Origin: a virus
Virus record (IMG/VR): IMGVR_UViG_3300020465_000992
Location: 1-23,919 of that record
Strand: one strand, 5' to 3'
Length of the DNA: 23,919 nt
Shown here piece after piece: positions 13,436 through 21,645 of the stretch (its first letter is position 1; the number at the start of each line of letters is the position of its first letter). The notes below the pieces were generated by a model. That model was not told the origin of the DNA and searched no databases. It was given only the letters and a program-made list of their open reading frames with translations. Made by a program: the position numbers and the translations under genes.

Positions 13436-14086
13436 TTACAAATTTGATAAGAAATCATTAAATAAAGCAAGTTTTTGCTCATCTAATTTTTTCTGATCAA
13501 CCAATGTATTAATGTGTTTGTATGTTTTTTCTGCATACCTCTCACGAAGTACACCTCCATCCCAAACCCAGTCTTTTCCTTCCATAATTCCTGAAACAAA
13601 TGCATCAGGAGCTGAAGGATCGGCAACGATATCAGCAGCAGTTGCTAACATGAAATCTTCACCAACAACAGAGTATCCTTCTTTAGTTTGTTGGAGTGAA
13701 CCAACACCACGAGAAGATACACCAAGTTTAACACCTTCTTCAATTAATGAAGATGCAATTTTACCCATTGGTGTAGAAAGAATCTTTGCTTTACCAATGA
13801 AGTTAGAACCGCTTTCTCTAAGAGAAACGATTTTATGAGATACCCTATCTAAGTTAACAGTAGGGCCTTCTGGATGACCAAGTTCTCCAAGTGCTCTTCC
13901 TGAAGTAATGTGATTTTCGCTATAGCGATTCACTTCCCTACGAAGAGTTTCCATCGGATACATCCGACCATTGCGGTTTTTAATGTTTCCTTGTAAGAAA
14001 ACACCTTCGATATACATAGACTTCTTGCCGTTTTTATTTTCGACTAGAAATTCTACTGATTCGATTTCTTCTCTAATCAGTTTCAT
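13436..14086 (-). CDS. gp21: gp21 prohead core protease
   Basis: This is the T4 gp21 homologue (216 residues against 212), the serine protease packaged in the prohead that cleaves gp22, gp23 and itself after (I/L)xE sites. It belongs to the herpesvirus assemblin-like protease fold. The catalytic residues are visible as His71 in GELGHPEGP and a serine in the GVSSRG motif (Ser124 or Ser125). Other family marks are EGVFLQGNIKNRNGRMYP near the N terminus and DIVADPSAPDAFVSGIMEG in the C-terminal third. The start is in a TAATG overlap with the 191-aa gene, so the two are translationally coupled. No late box is seen directly before it. Confidence 0.95.
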   Translation of the reverse strand: MKLIREEIESVEFLVENKNGKKSMYIEGVFLQGNIKNRNGRMYPMETLRREVNRYSENHITSGRALGELGHPEGPTVNLDRVSHKIVSLRESGSNFIGKAKILSTPMGKIASSLIEEGVKLGVSSRGVGSLQQTKEGYSVVGEDFMLATAADIVADPSAPDAFVSGIMEGKDWVWDGGVLRERYAEKTYKHINTLVDQKKLDEQKLALFNDFLSNL

Positions 14087-14661
14087 TATGCGTCCCCGCT
14101 AATTTGAACTTGTTGAATGTAAACTGCACCCTTTTGACCACCAGTTGAAATACCAGATACTTTAGTTGATAAAACTAAGGAATTTCCTTTTAATGACCCT
14201 TTATAGTCAGTAGAAATACCACTAGTATTTACATTACCGAGTGTTAATCTAGTGCCATAATATCCACTAGATCCTGCAGTAGTATCAACTGCAGTAACTT
14301 CAGCATGACTGATTAAAGTGGTCCAATTAGAATCGTTATCATTAACATCAACTAAAGTTACACGATCTTGAACTGTAAAAGGCATTTGCATACCTTCTGG
14401 GCAATCTATGACACAAGGATTTGTCGAAGATATATCCTCGATTGCAATTGATCCCTTAGTTAACCCAAGAGTAGCTTCTGTATTTGCGGGAATATAATAA
14501 TCTGTATTAGTGGCAATTGGATCAGTTCCAATCGCAACAAATGCTGGAGCATCTGTAGTTACTAATCGCAAAACACTAGATTGAATATTAAAAGCAGATG
14601 ACGTTGCTGCCACTCCTGCTGTTGCAAAAGATTGTCCCGTTCCAACTGGTCTATGTGCCAT
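14086..14661 (-). CDS. Putative virion-associated protein (191 aa)
   Basis: I do not recognise this 191-residue protein by motif. It is rich in Thr, Ser, Val and Gly, with short beta-strand-like segments and few charged residues (MAHRPVGTGQSFATAGVAATSS..., FVAIGTDPIATNTDYYIP, LVLSTKVSGISTGG, ending VYIQQVQISGDA). This composition resembles small beta-barrel head-decoration or fibre-associated proteins. It sits between the gp67-like core gene and the gp21 protease, the place where T4 has gene 68, but it does not look like the helical, charged gp68. It has a CTAAATA box 26 nt before its ATG and is coupled to gp21 by a TAATG overlap. A head-associated structural role is the best inference. Confidence 0.7.
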   Translation of the reverse strand: MAHRPVGTGQSFATAGVAATSSAFNIQSSVLRLVTTDAPAFVAIGTDPIATNTDYYIPANTEATLGLTKGSIAIEDISSTNPCVIDCPEGMQMPFTVQDRVTLVDVNDNDSNWTTLISHAEVTAVDTTAGSSGYYGTRLTLGNVNTSGISTDYKGSLKGNSLVLSTKVSGISTGGQKGAVYIQQVQISGDA

Positions 14662-14686
14662 TATACTAATAGGTCCATTTACTACT

Positions 14687-14693
14687 TATTTAG
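14687..14693 (-). promoter_or_regulatory. Late-type promoter box CTAAATA before the 191-aa gene
   Basis: CTAAATA is 26 nt before the ATG at 14661. The TAA inside the box is the stop codon of the gp67-like gene (14692-14690). Confidence 0.5.
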
Positions 14694-14965
14694 AAAAGTT
14701 TTGCAGTAGGTTCTGCAGGCTCATCTTCAACTTCAGTATCTGCTTCTGCTTCTACTTCTGTATCTGTTTCTGCTTCTACTTCATCCTCTTCTTCTGGTTG
14801 ATCATCATTAAACAAACTATTTGCTACATTTGGTTTAAATGCATCAACTCTTTCTGCTGATTTTGAAAACAGCATATCTTTAATCTTGTCGCTAATTTCT
14901 GAAGGAGACTCATTTTTAGTAATCATATCCATCAGTTCAGCTTGAACATCATTCATATCAGGCAT
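14690..14965 (-). CDS. gp67: gp67-like prohead core protein
   Basis: This is a small acidic protein of 91 residues (T4 gp67: 80) in the T4 gene order portal - core - protease. The N-terminal half is helical (MPDMNDVQAELMDMITKNESPSEISDKIKDMLFSKSAERVDAF). The C-terminal 38 or so residues are almost entirely Glu, Asp, Thr, Ala and Val in an imperfect repeat (TDTEVEAE / ADTEVEDE). T4 gp67 helps form the prohead core and shape the head. Assignment rests on size, acidity and position rather than on a motif. A perfect TATAAATA late box at 15002-15009 lies 37 nt upstream, but there is no clear Shine-Dalgarno. An ATG at 14956 is an alternative start. Confidence 0.72.
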   Translation of the reverse strand: MPDMNDVQAELMDMITKNESPSEISDKIKDMLFSKSAERVDAFKPNVANSLFNDDQPEEEDEVEAETDTEVEAEADTEVEDEPAEPTAKLF

Positions 14966-15001
14966 AGTAATAATAGTTTGTTTTATAAATTAGTCAATTA
15001 G

Positions 15002-15009
15002 TATTTATA
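15002..15009 (-). promoter_or_regulatory. Perfect T4-type late promoter box TATAAATA before gp67
   Basis: The minus strand reads exactly TATAAATA in the 46-nt gap between the 65-aa gene and the gp67-like gene, 37 nt before the ATG at 14965. It is the only 8/8 match to the T4 late consensus that I found in the window. Confidence 0.65.
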
Positions 15010-15011
15010 AA

Positions 15012-15209
15012 CTATTGACTGTGGAAGCTGCTTTCCAGCATCATTGAATAAAAAGCTGTCTTTATTCTAAGTAAATTTTTATATTCATCATCTTCTTGAT
15101 TGCCATTTTGAAGATAGAAATTAATTGCATTATATACTTGACGTATATCCTTTAAAGTAAAATCTGCTTTAATAAAAGATCTTCCTTCAGAATCTTCATT
15201 AACCTCCAT
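15012..15209 (-). CDS. Small hypothetical protein (65 aa) after the portal gene
   Basis: This is a 65-residue unknown. It starts MEVNEDSEGRSFIKADFTLKD and continues as two amphipathic helices (IRQVYNAINFYLQNGN and EDDEYKNLLRIKTAFYSMMLES). Its ATG is in a TAATG overlap with the gp20 stop, which supports translation coupled to the portal protein. The position between gp20 and gp67 suggests a minor head-assembly factor, but no motif supports a specific function. No Shine-Dalgarno is required if ribosomes re-initiate after gp20. Confidence 0.7.
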   Translation of the reverse strand: MEVNEDSEGRSFIKADFTLKDIRQVYNAINFYLQNGNQEDDEYKNLLRIKTAFYSMMLESSFHSQ

Positions 15210-16864
15210 TATATTTCACCACCTTTTGGTAGTTCTGGTGCTTCAGCTGCAGTTCCATCAATATCAGGTTCCATAACTGGAGCTCCAAGATCCATTCCTG
15301 CAGCATCTAATGGCATACCTGTTTCTGGATCTACAGGAGCCATAGGATCGGCAATAATACCATCCTCAATCTCCTGCTTCATAATCTTATCCTGTTCAAT
15401 AATTTCCTCATCTGTCTGACGAAGAATCTTACGTCTCACATAATCTTGTGAGAAGTATCTACCAATATATGGTTCTGCAGTAGCAGCAACATTTACTCTC
15501 TCATTAAACAGTTCTGTTTCCTTCAATTCTGAGAAATGATTATCATATAAGAAGTCATATTGTATGTGTTCACTCATCGTTTCCCAATCTTCTGGAGTGA
15601 TTACATTCTTCAATAATAACTGAGTTTTCAGCATATCATCAAACATTCTTGAGAATCTTTTTCTCAATCTACCAACAAATTTAGTGAATTTTAACTCATC
15701 TCTTAATATCTCTGAGGATCTTCCCAAGTTGAATCCTCCCTCTCCGTCCATTCTTGATGGGGGTACATTGAGCGACCTATATAATTTCTTTTTGAAGTAC
15801 TCAATATCCGTGATTTCACCAAGGTTTTGGCCTCCAGGAAGAGTAGAAATTTCAGTTCCACGCCCTCCTTCTCTCCGAGGGAGCCAGAAATCTTCAAGCA
15901 TTGCCATGTATTTTTTGTCATCACGGATCTCTCCTGTGTTAGCGTCGTAAACAAGCTTGTTCCGATATCGCATCATCACATCTCTGAGATATTGCTCTGC
16001 TTTGATCTTAGGTAAGTTACCTACATCTATGTAGAATATTCTACGTTCTGGAGCACGAGATAATCTGTAGATTACAAGAGCATCTTCAATCATCCTAAGT
16101 TGGTTGATTGACTTAATTGCTTTATGCAAATATGAAAGAGTTGATCCTTTATTTCTATCTACTAATCCAGAAGTACAATAAACAACTGAATCTCTAGTCA
16201 TTTTAATACCCTGACTTGCACCAGTAGCATTAATATTACCTGTTGGGTATCCTCCTTTTGGATTGTAAATAAAATACTCTTCTAATTCAGGGAATTCATA
16301 ATCCATTGGATCACTTGAATTCAATTTTACCTGATACTTTTCTCCCTGCTTTTTCTTTTGCTGTCTAACATAACGCATTTTCATTGCGTCAATATATCTT
16401 AATTCTTGAATACCTTCTTCTGGTTTCTTTAAATCTATAATTTTATGATAATATATTCTACCATCAATATACCAATTTCTATAAATTTCGTGTGCTTTTT
16501 TATCAAAATCTAATAGATCTATTATATGTTTAAATTCTGCTCTAACTTTTTTCTTTATACCATCACTTGCGTTTAAATTATCTAAGTTAATTTGTATAGG
16601 GGTATCATTTGTATCTGATACAATTGCTTCATTCACAATATCTTCAATGGCACTATCAGCTTCTGGATGAAGTGCCATCTCACGATATCTTTTTAATAAG
16701 TCAAATTCAGTTCTATAAATTCCTTCAATATCAACATAAGAACCAAAAAAACCACTACTCATATAATGGTCATTCCCGTCCTCGTTATTTGGAGGAACGG
16801 GAGAAACCGTCGTAGGAGATAGTGGTTCGGTGTCCTCTATCGAGAACCCAAATAACTTAGCCAT
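15209..16864 (-). CDS. gp20: gp20 portal vertex protein
   Basis: This is the T4 gp20 homologue (551 residues against 524). It forms the dodecameric portal at one head vertex, nucleates prohead assembly, docks the terminase and is the channel for DNA. Characteristic segments include YREMALHPEADSAIEDIVNEAIVSD (about residues 62-86), FKHIIDLLDFDKKAHEIYRNWYIDGRIYYH, DALVIYRLSRAPERRIFYIDVGNLPKIKAEQYLRDVM, and the crown/clip-proximal FWLPRREGGRGTEISTLPGGQNLGEI. The C-terminal 60 residues are acidic and Pro/Gly/Met-rich, probably disordered. A CTAAATA box at 16889-16895 lies 25 nt before the ATG. The stop overlaps the next small gene. Confidence 0.97.
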   Translation of the reverse strand: MAKLFGFSIEDTEPLSPTTVSPVPPNNEDGNDHYMSSGFFGSYVDIEGIYRTEFDLLKRYREMALHPEADSAIEDIVNEAIVSDTNDTPIQINLDNLNASDGIKKKVRAEFKHIIDLLDFDKKAHEIYRNWYIDGRIYYHKIIDLKKPEEGIQELRYIDAMKMRYVRQQKKKQGEKYQVKLNSSDPMDYEFPELEEYFIYNPKGGYPTGNINATGASQGIKMTRDSVVYCTSGLVDRNKGSTLSYLHKAIKSINQLRMIEDALVIYRLSRAPERRIFYIDVGNLPKIKAEQYLRDVMMRYRNKLVYDANTGEIRDDKKYMAMLEDFWLPRREGGRGTEISTLPGGQNLGEITDIEYFKKKLYRSLNVPPSRMDGEGGFNLGRSSEILRDELKFTKFVGRLRKRFSRMFDDMLKTQLLLKNVITPEDWETMSEHIQYDFLYDNHFSELKETELFNERVNVAATAEPYIGRYFSQDYVRRKILRQTDEEIIEQDKIMKQEIEDGIIADPMAPVDPETGMPLDAAGMDLGAPVMEPDIDGTAAEAPELPKGGEI

Positions 16865-16888
16865 GATTTAATTTTATCTTTATACTAC

Positions 16889-16895
16889 TATTTAG
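16889..16895 (-). promoter_or_regulatory. Late-type promoter box CTAAATA before gp20
   Basis: CTAAATA lies between the gp19 stop (16899) and the gp20 start, 25 nt before the ATG at 16864. Confidence 0.5.
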
Positions 16896-16898
16896 TCT

Positions 16899-17492
16899 CT
16901 AATTGGGATTGCCAGCTCCAGCCAAACTAAGTGACTGAACAGCAAACTCAACAGTAAACTCCTCTATAGTATCGCCTGTATCGTAAGATAAGTCAATAGC
17001 TGATACGTTAATTGGAAATATATTCTGGAAAGTATATTGTTTTAAAACAACATTTTCTGTTCCACCATTATTAGCAGAACTGACTTGAGATCCTCTACCT
17101 AATTGATAGACAGTCGCATTAGTCATATAAGAATTAGGATCAGTTGCACCCATGTTATCATCTAAATTGGCAATTTGTTGTGTCCAATTTTCAAATGCAT
17201 TTCTGAATCTAAAATCTTCATCGTTGATAATAGTAACACTCCAGTTGTCGATAGTTCTGTCTCCAGCAACTTTAAAAATACGACCTCTGAATGGAACATC
17301 GATATTCGCAATATTTTGTGGTGGTAATTGAGCCGCTTTACACATAAAGTTAAAAACGTCTGAATCCCAATTCGCTACCACATTAGCTGGAAGAGTAGTC
17401 AATTCTACCTCAAATAAATTCGGTCTTGCACCGCCACCTATCAGTTTTGACTTAAACTGTGAAATATTTCTGTTTGGTCTGGATGTCGCCAT
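16899..17492 (-). CDS. gp19: gp19 tail tube protein
   Basis: This is the T4 gp19 homologue (197 residues against 163). It stacks as hexameric rings to form the inner tube through which DNA passes. Family marks are NLFEVELTTLPANV, FMCKAAQLPPQNIANIDVPFRGR (about residues 50-72), GDRTIDNWSVTIINDEDFRFRNAFENWTQQI, and the C-terminal strands from FQNIFPINVSAIDLSYD. It has the best Shine-Dalgarno in the window (AAGGAGG, 11 nt before the ATG) and a CTAAATA late box, consistent with a protein needed in many copies. It follows gp18 and precedes gp20, the T4 order. A second protein with the same fold pattern is encoded at 8494-9054. Confidence 0.96.
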   Translation of the reverse strand: MATSRPNRNISQFKSKLIGGGARPNLFEVELTTLPANVVANWDSDVFNFMCKAAQLPPQNIANIDVPFRGRIFKVAGDRTIDNWSVTIINDEDFRFRNAFENWTQQIANLDDNMGATDPNSYMTNATVYQLGRGSQVSSANNGGTENVVLKQYTFQNIFPINVSAIDLSYDTGDTIEEFTVEFAVQSLSLAGAGNPN

Positions 17493-17513
17493 AATTGATT
17501 TAGCCTCCTTAGT

Positions 17514-17520
17514 TATTTAG
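17514..17520 (-). promoter_or_regulatory. Late-type promoter box CTAAATA before gp19
   Basis: CTAAATA is 22 nt before the gp19 ATG (17492) and is followed almost at once by AAGGAGG, so a late transcript starting about 6 nt after the box would begin right at the ribosome binding site. Confidence 0.5.
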
Positions 17521-17528
17521 ATAGATGA

Positions 17529-19775
17529 TTAAACTCGACCAGCGACTTCTTCAAAACTGATTCCAGTTCTAGTAGCAACAAACGTAAGTGTTACGTAGTT
17601 GATAGACTTGGATGGTTTTAAGAAGATATCAGCCCTGAATTCGTTATTGTCTATAACGTCAGGAGTATTGTTTGTTGTATCGCAAACAACTAGGAATCCG
17701 TAGATACCACGTTTTGCTTCAACATCCCTTAAATAAGGTTCAACAATGTTTCTGAAGTTTGCTCTTGTTAATTCGTCATTCAATTCGAAGAGTTGAGCTT
17801 CAGCAGATCTTTCTAATGCTTGCTCGACTGTTAAGAACAATCTACGAACATTAATTCTATCGAAGGCAGATGCATAACCCAGAGCAGTCTTATCACCAAA
17901 GAGCATAGTACCAACGCCAGGTTTTGTAATAATAGCGTTAACTCTTTGTGGATAAAGTTGATCTCTTTGATCCTTAGTTGGATTATATGCTAGTTTAATA
18001 GCATTATTAATCATACCTCTTTGCTGACCAGCAGGAGAGAACCAAGGATAAGCAACGATATTTGTGCGACACATTAGACCAGCAACGTCAGCGTTAGTTG
18101 GAATGTATCTAAATTCGTTATTAAATCTGTCGTAGGTATACTTGTAACCACTATCAAAGATTCCGTAAGAGGAAGAAGTTAGTGGACTAAAGTAATCTAT
18201 TAGATTAGTTGTCTGAGTTGTTGAGTTTGTAATATTTACAATGTCTGCCCTATGAGGACCAACACAAGCAACACAATCTTTTCTGGCACCAGCAATTGCA
18301 ATTAGTTTATTTGCCTTTGTCTGGGATAGATCCTTAGCTCCAAGGCCAGGGCCCATAATCAGATAATCAACTTGAATCTCATCTTTATTAGAGAACTCAT
18401 TATATGATGTAATTAAATCACCCAATTCTGCTCTCATTCCACCATTATCACCTGCAAGTGGAATTCCTGCTTGATAATCTTCACCACCACCGAATGTGTA
18501 AGTTACATTTCCGATTGAAGAGAAATTAGTGTCTTGTGCTTTACTACCCCAAAGACCTTCAGAGGTTGTGTATGGAGTAAAGTTAGTGGAGAATCCAATT
18601 GCTCTTGGTTCTGTCTTCCACTGATTATCTCTCGCATTAGATGGATTGTATCCAGCATAAGCATAATCTGAGAAATCTGCAATATACTGTTTGTAGTAAT
18701 TCTTTTGAGGAGAATTTACAGAAGATACTGCATCAATTGCCTTAGAAAGACCTACATGCTTCTCAATAACATTACCTTTAATACCAGTAACTGTTCCATA
18801 ATCATCAACAATAGCAACATGAAGTCCATCACCTTCACCATTTCTATCTGTTACATAAACGTTAGAAGTTGGTTTTGGTGCAAGAGATTTCCAATATATT
18901 GTTGCATTCTCTAACCCTAGAGTTTGTGCATTATACCAATCAGCAGTGCTTACAACTGCTGATGATGCTGCTACAATGTTACCTCCTTTTGTACTGGTAG
19001 TTATACCTGTTGGATTCATAAACCAAAGAGTATCTGATGTAGCAAATGCAGCATATCTTGCACCCTCTTTATAATCAATCTTATCTCTAGCATAAGATCC
19101 AGTTCCACCAGCACCAGTTACACGGTGAGTAACCTTAACTTGGAAAGTTGATGCTGAATCGGTTGAGTCTGTTGATACTCCAGTAACAACACCTTGTAAA
19201 TATCCAGTAAATGATGAAGTTGTTCCTGCTCCAGGAATAACAACAGCTGAAAGAGGTGCAGTAACAGCATAACCAACAATACAACCTGCTTTATAAAGGT
19301 TATCAGTTGTAATTCCTAGTGTTTGGTCTGCCATGTCATCAATGACACAGATTTTTAAACCATTTGCCCAAGAACCAGGTGTCTTTGCTGCCCATGAGTA
19401 ATCGGCAGAAGACGTCCAATTTGCTTGATAGTCGTCGTAATTCTTAATTTTTGTCGTTGTTTCCGATGCAACACCAACACCAGCATTTGCTGAATTTAAA
19501 TGTTCACTATCTGTTCTACAAACTTTTAAAACTCCCCCGTAGGAAAGGTAAGATGCTGCACTCATCCAATACTCATATTGAGCATCCGTTGAAAGCGGCT
19601 TACCGAAAGTGCTAATTAGGTTTTCTTCAGTTGAAATATCAATTGGGTCGTCGATTGGGCCTATTCTAAATGGGCCTGCTATTGCACCGATGTTATCCAA
19701 TACATTATCAGCTCTTCCTACTGTTAAATCAACCTCCCTGGTTAATACTCCAGGAGACAATTGAGGAGTAGCCAT
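17529..19775 (-). CDS. gp18: gp18 contractile tail sheath protein
   Basis: This is the T4 gp18 homologue (748 residues; T4 659) that forms the contractile sheath. The N-terminal QLSPGVLTREVDLT is the usual sheath start, which reaches the neighbouring subunit. The C-terminal third is the best conserved: the block from FRYIPTNADVAGLMCRTNIVAYPWFSPAG through NAIKLAYNPTKDQRDQLYPQRVNAIITKPGVGTMLFGDKT, then RINVRRLFLTVEQAL and the last strands FVATRTGISFEEVAG. The middle part (about residues 100-480) is Gly/Ser/Thr-rich, variable between phages and exposed on the sheath surface, and accounts for the extra length. It has a GGAG sequence about 9 nt before the ATG and an AATAAATA late box at 19812-19819. 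Confidence 0.97.
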   Translation of the reverse strand: MATPQLSPGVLTREVDLTVGRADNVLDNIGAIAGPFRIGPIDDPIDISTEENLISTFGKPLSTDAQYEYWMSAASYLSYGGVLKVCRTDSEHLNSANAGVGVASETTTKIKNYDDYQANWTSSADYSWAAKTPGSWANGLKICVIDDMADQTLGITTDNLYKAGCIVGYAVTAPLSAVVIPGAGTTSSFTGYLQGVVTGVSTDSTDSASTFQVKVTHRVTGAGGTGSYARDKIDYKEGARYAAFATSDTLWFMNPTGITTSTKGGNIVAASSAVVSTADWYNAQTLGLENATIYWKSLAPKPTSNVYVTDRNGEGDGLHVAIVDDYGTVTGIKGNVIEKHVGLSKAIDAVSSVNSPQKNYYKQYIADFSDYAYAGYNPSNARDNQWKTEPRAIGFSTNFTPYTTSEGLWGSKAQDTNFSSIGNVTYTFGGGEDYQAGIPLAGDNGGMRAELGDLITSYNEFSNKDEIQVDYLIMGPGLGAKDLSQTKANKLIAIAGARKDCVACVGPHRADIVNITNSTTQTTNLIDYFSPLTSSSYGIFDSGYKYTYDRFNNEFRYIPTNADVAGLMCRTNIVAYPWFSPAGQQRGMINNAIKLAYNPTKDQRDQLYPQRVNAIITKPGVGTMLFGDKTALGYASAFDRINVRRLFLTVEQALERSAEAQLFELNDELTRANFRNIVEPYLRDVEAKRGIYGFLVVCDTTNNTPDVIDNNEFRADIFLKPSKSINYVTLTFVATRTGISFEEVAGRV

Positions 19776-19811
19776 GCTTTTTTTCTCCGATTCTCAGATT
19801 TATCTAAAAAT

Positions 19812-19819
19812 TATTTATT
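19812..19819 (-). promoter_or_regulatory. Late-type promoter box AATAAATA before gp18
   Basis: AATAAATA lies in the 56-nt gp17-gp18 gap, 37 nt before the gp18 ATG; 7 of 8 matches to TATAAATA. A weaker GATAAAT follows it. Confidence 0.5.
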
Positions 19820-19831
19820 AAAATATAGGCT

Positions 19832-21487
19832 TTACCTATACTCCCACATAAACGCACGATCACCATATTCATCTGTATGCCACCTATCTCCTTCCGAATC
19901 AACAAAACTATCTTCACCTAATCCATCATCCATAAACCCAAATGGAGCCATATCTTGTTCTATCTGATTTTTCTGTTCTTCATATAATCTTTTACGAACA
20001 TCCTGATCCGTAAGTTCTTTAAAGTAATCATTTTGAACTAACCATGCATATATTACTAAACACATAGCAAGGTCATCATTACATCCTTCTTCTGCCTCGA
20101 ATGAATTATGCTTCTGAATAAATGTTGTTAATTCGGATATAATCTCATAATCTTTAAATATAATTTTATCTGCTTCAATAAGAGTCTTTAAGTTAAGAGA
20201 TCCAACCTTTTTAACAGTCTTAGACATCTTAACTCCCATTTGAGTCTTTTTACCAGAAAAACCTTGACCAATAATTTGACCTGCTCTTCCTCTCATTGAT
20301 GCCATAAGAAGATTTTCATATTCAAGATCATAGTGAATAATAGATGCTACTTGATCTCCAATATCATTTACTTCACATAAAATAAATGCGTTATTATATT
20401 TTTTTGCAATTTCCCAAATAACATTAGGAAATAGCATTGGTTTAATCTCATTATTTCTAAACTTACCAACAATTCTATGAGGAAACTCTGTAATATCTAC
20501 CAATATAAAAGCAGAGTAATCTGCATTAACTCCTCTGGCAACATCAACGGTCATTAAGTAATCATGACCTTTTATAGGATCTTCGTATATATCCAATCCA
20601 GCACTTCTAGCTATTGGATTTTCATATACAAGAGTTCTTAATTTACTAGGAGCAATAAGAGTATCAACAGATCCTAAGAATTCACATTCAAACTCAATCT
20701 TAAATTGCTGTTCGGATGTGTTAGCAATTGTCTGTTCTCTCCACTTATCATCCCTACCAGGAACTTCAGACCAATGAACTTCTGTAGGAACATATTCATT
20801 CTTTCCTCTTTCTGCATCGTGCCAATATCTATAGAAATGGTTCATCCCGTGAGGGGTAGATACCATTATGACTTTCGTGCTTTTACCAGAAGTAATAGTA
20901 GGATAAACAGAGGCAAAAAACGAATCAGCAATATGATTTGGAACGAATGCAAACTCGTCCAAAAACAAGATATTGAAAGACATTCCTCGAACAGCTGAGG
21001 CAGAAGTTGACGCAGCCAAGATTCTGGAACCATTTTCTAACTCCAAACTACCTTTATTCCAGGATATAATACCCTGTTGCATCCATTTAGGTAAATTTTC
21101 ATATGCAGTTTGCAATCTACCTAGCAAATCTCTAGCAGTTGCTGCTTTGTTTGCAAGAATACCTATATTAACATTATCATTAAACACCGCATAATGCAAG
21201 AGATAAGATACAGACGTAGTAGACTTACCAGTCTGACGAGGCATCTTACATATATTAAATCTATTATCATGGAAGTTTTTAATTAACTTCTCTTGAAAAT
21301 CATATGGTTGAAAAGGAACAAGACCTTCATCCAAACTTACAATCTTGACATGTTGTTTTGCAAAATATACAGGATCTGCCTTACAGGCCATGAATTCAAG
21401 AATTTGTTCCTGAGTAAATTCCTGCTGAACATTGGCCTTCTTAAGAAGGGGATTACCAAGATAAACATCGTCAGTGATTATAGGCAT
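19832..21487 (-). CDS. gp17: gp17 terminase large subunit
   Basis: This is the DNA packaging motor and nuclease, homologous to T4 gp17 (551 residues here, T4 610). The N-terminal ATPase shows Walker A MPRQTGKST (residues 82-90), Walker B ILFLDEFAF (173-181, with Asp177 and Glu178), and coupling motif MVSTPHG (208-214). The C-terminal RNase H-fold nuclease starts with TVDVARGVNADYSAF (catalytic Asp315); ILCEVNDIG and NDDLAMCLVIYAW carry the remaining acidic residues. The start at 21487 is 2 nt after the stop of the small coiled-coil ORF. The extreme C terminus is acidic (FMDDGLGEDSFVDSEGD). It probably interacts with gp20 and a small terminase that is not recognisable in this window. Confidence 0.97.
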   Translation of the reverse strand: MPIITDDVYLGNPLLKKANVQQEFTQEQILEFMACKADPVYFAKQHVKIVSLDEGLVPFQPYDFQEKLIKNFHDNRFNICKMPRQTGKSTTSVSYLLHYAVFNDNVNIGILANKAATARDLLGRLQTAYENLPKWMQQGIISWNKGSLELENGSRILAASTSASAVRGMSFNILFLDEFAFVPNHIADSFFASVYPTITSGKSTKVIMVSTPHGMNHFYRYWHDAERGKNEYVPTEVHWSEVPGRDDKWREQTIANTSEQQFKIEFECEFLGSVDTLIAPSKLRTLVYENPIARSAGLDIYEDPIKGHDYLMTVDVARGVNADYSAFILVDITEFPHRIVGKFRNNEIKPMLFPNVIWEIAKKYNNAFILCEVNDIGDQVASIIHYDLEYENLLMASMRGRAGQIIGQGFSGKKTQMGVKMSKTVKKVGSLNLKTLIEADKIIFKDYEIISELTTFIQKHNSFEAEEGCNDDLAMCLVIYAWLVQNDYFKELTDQDVRKRLYEEQKNQIEQDMAPFGFMDDGLGEDSFVDSEGDRWHTDEYGDRAFMWEYR

Positions 21488-21489
21488 AA

Positions 21490-21645
21490 TTAAATCATTT
21501 CATATTTTCCAAATTTTTGAGTTTTCCTATCGTGTTCTATTGTTTTTTGTTGTAGGTCTAAAATTTTTTTTAAGTTTTCTACTTGCTTCTTTAATTCTTC
21601 GGTTTTATGTTCCTCCGACTTGGAGGATTGGTTCTCCAGGTTCAT
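21490..21645 (-). CDS. Small coiled-coil ORF immediately before gp17
   Basis: A frame of about 51 residues (MNLENQSSKSEEHK...) ends at TAA 21490, just 2 nt before the gp17 ATG. Its first 14 codons or so overlap the end of the upstream 129-aa gene. The rest is almost pure charged helix with heptad spacing (EELKKQVENLKKILDLQQKTIEHD), a likely coiled coil. The tight junction with gp17 suggests that ribosomes finishing here re-initiate on gp17. An upstream ATG at 21678 would give 62 residues but more overlap. Neither start has a good Shine-Dalgarno. Small terminases are helical oligomers, but this peptide is too short for me to call it gp16. Confidence 0.5.
   Translation of the reverse strand: MNLENQSSKSEEHKTEELKKQVENLKKILDLQQKTIEHDRKTQKFGKYEMI

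Noticed and set aside
14738-14786. DNA repeat in the acidic tail of the gp67-like gene as a mobile or variable element
   Set aside because: It is a short imperfect codon-level repeat encoding Glu/Asp/Thr/Val, typical of acidic core proteins, with no sign of mobility.
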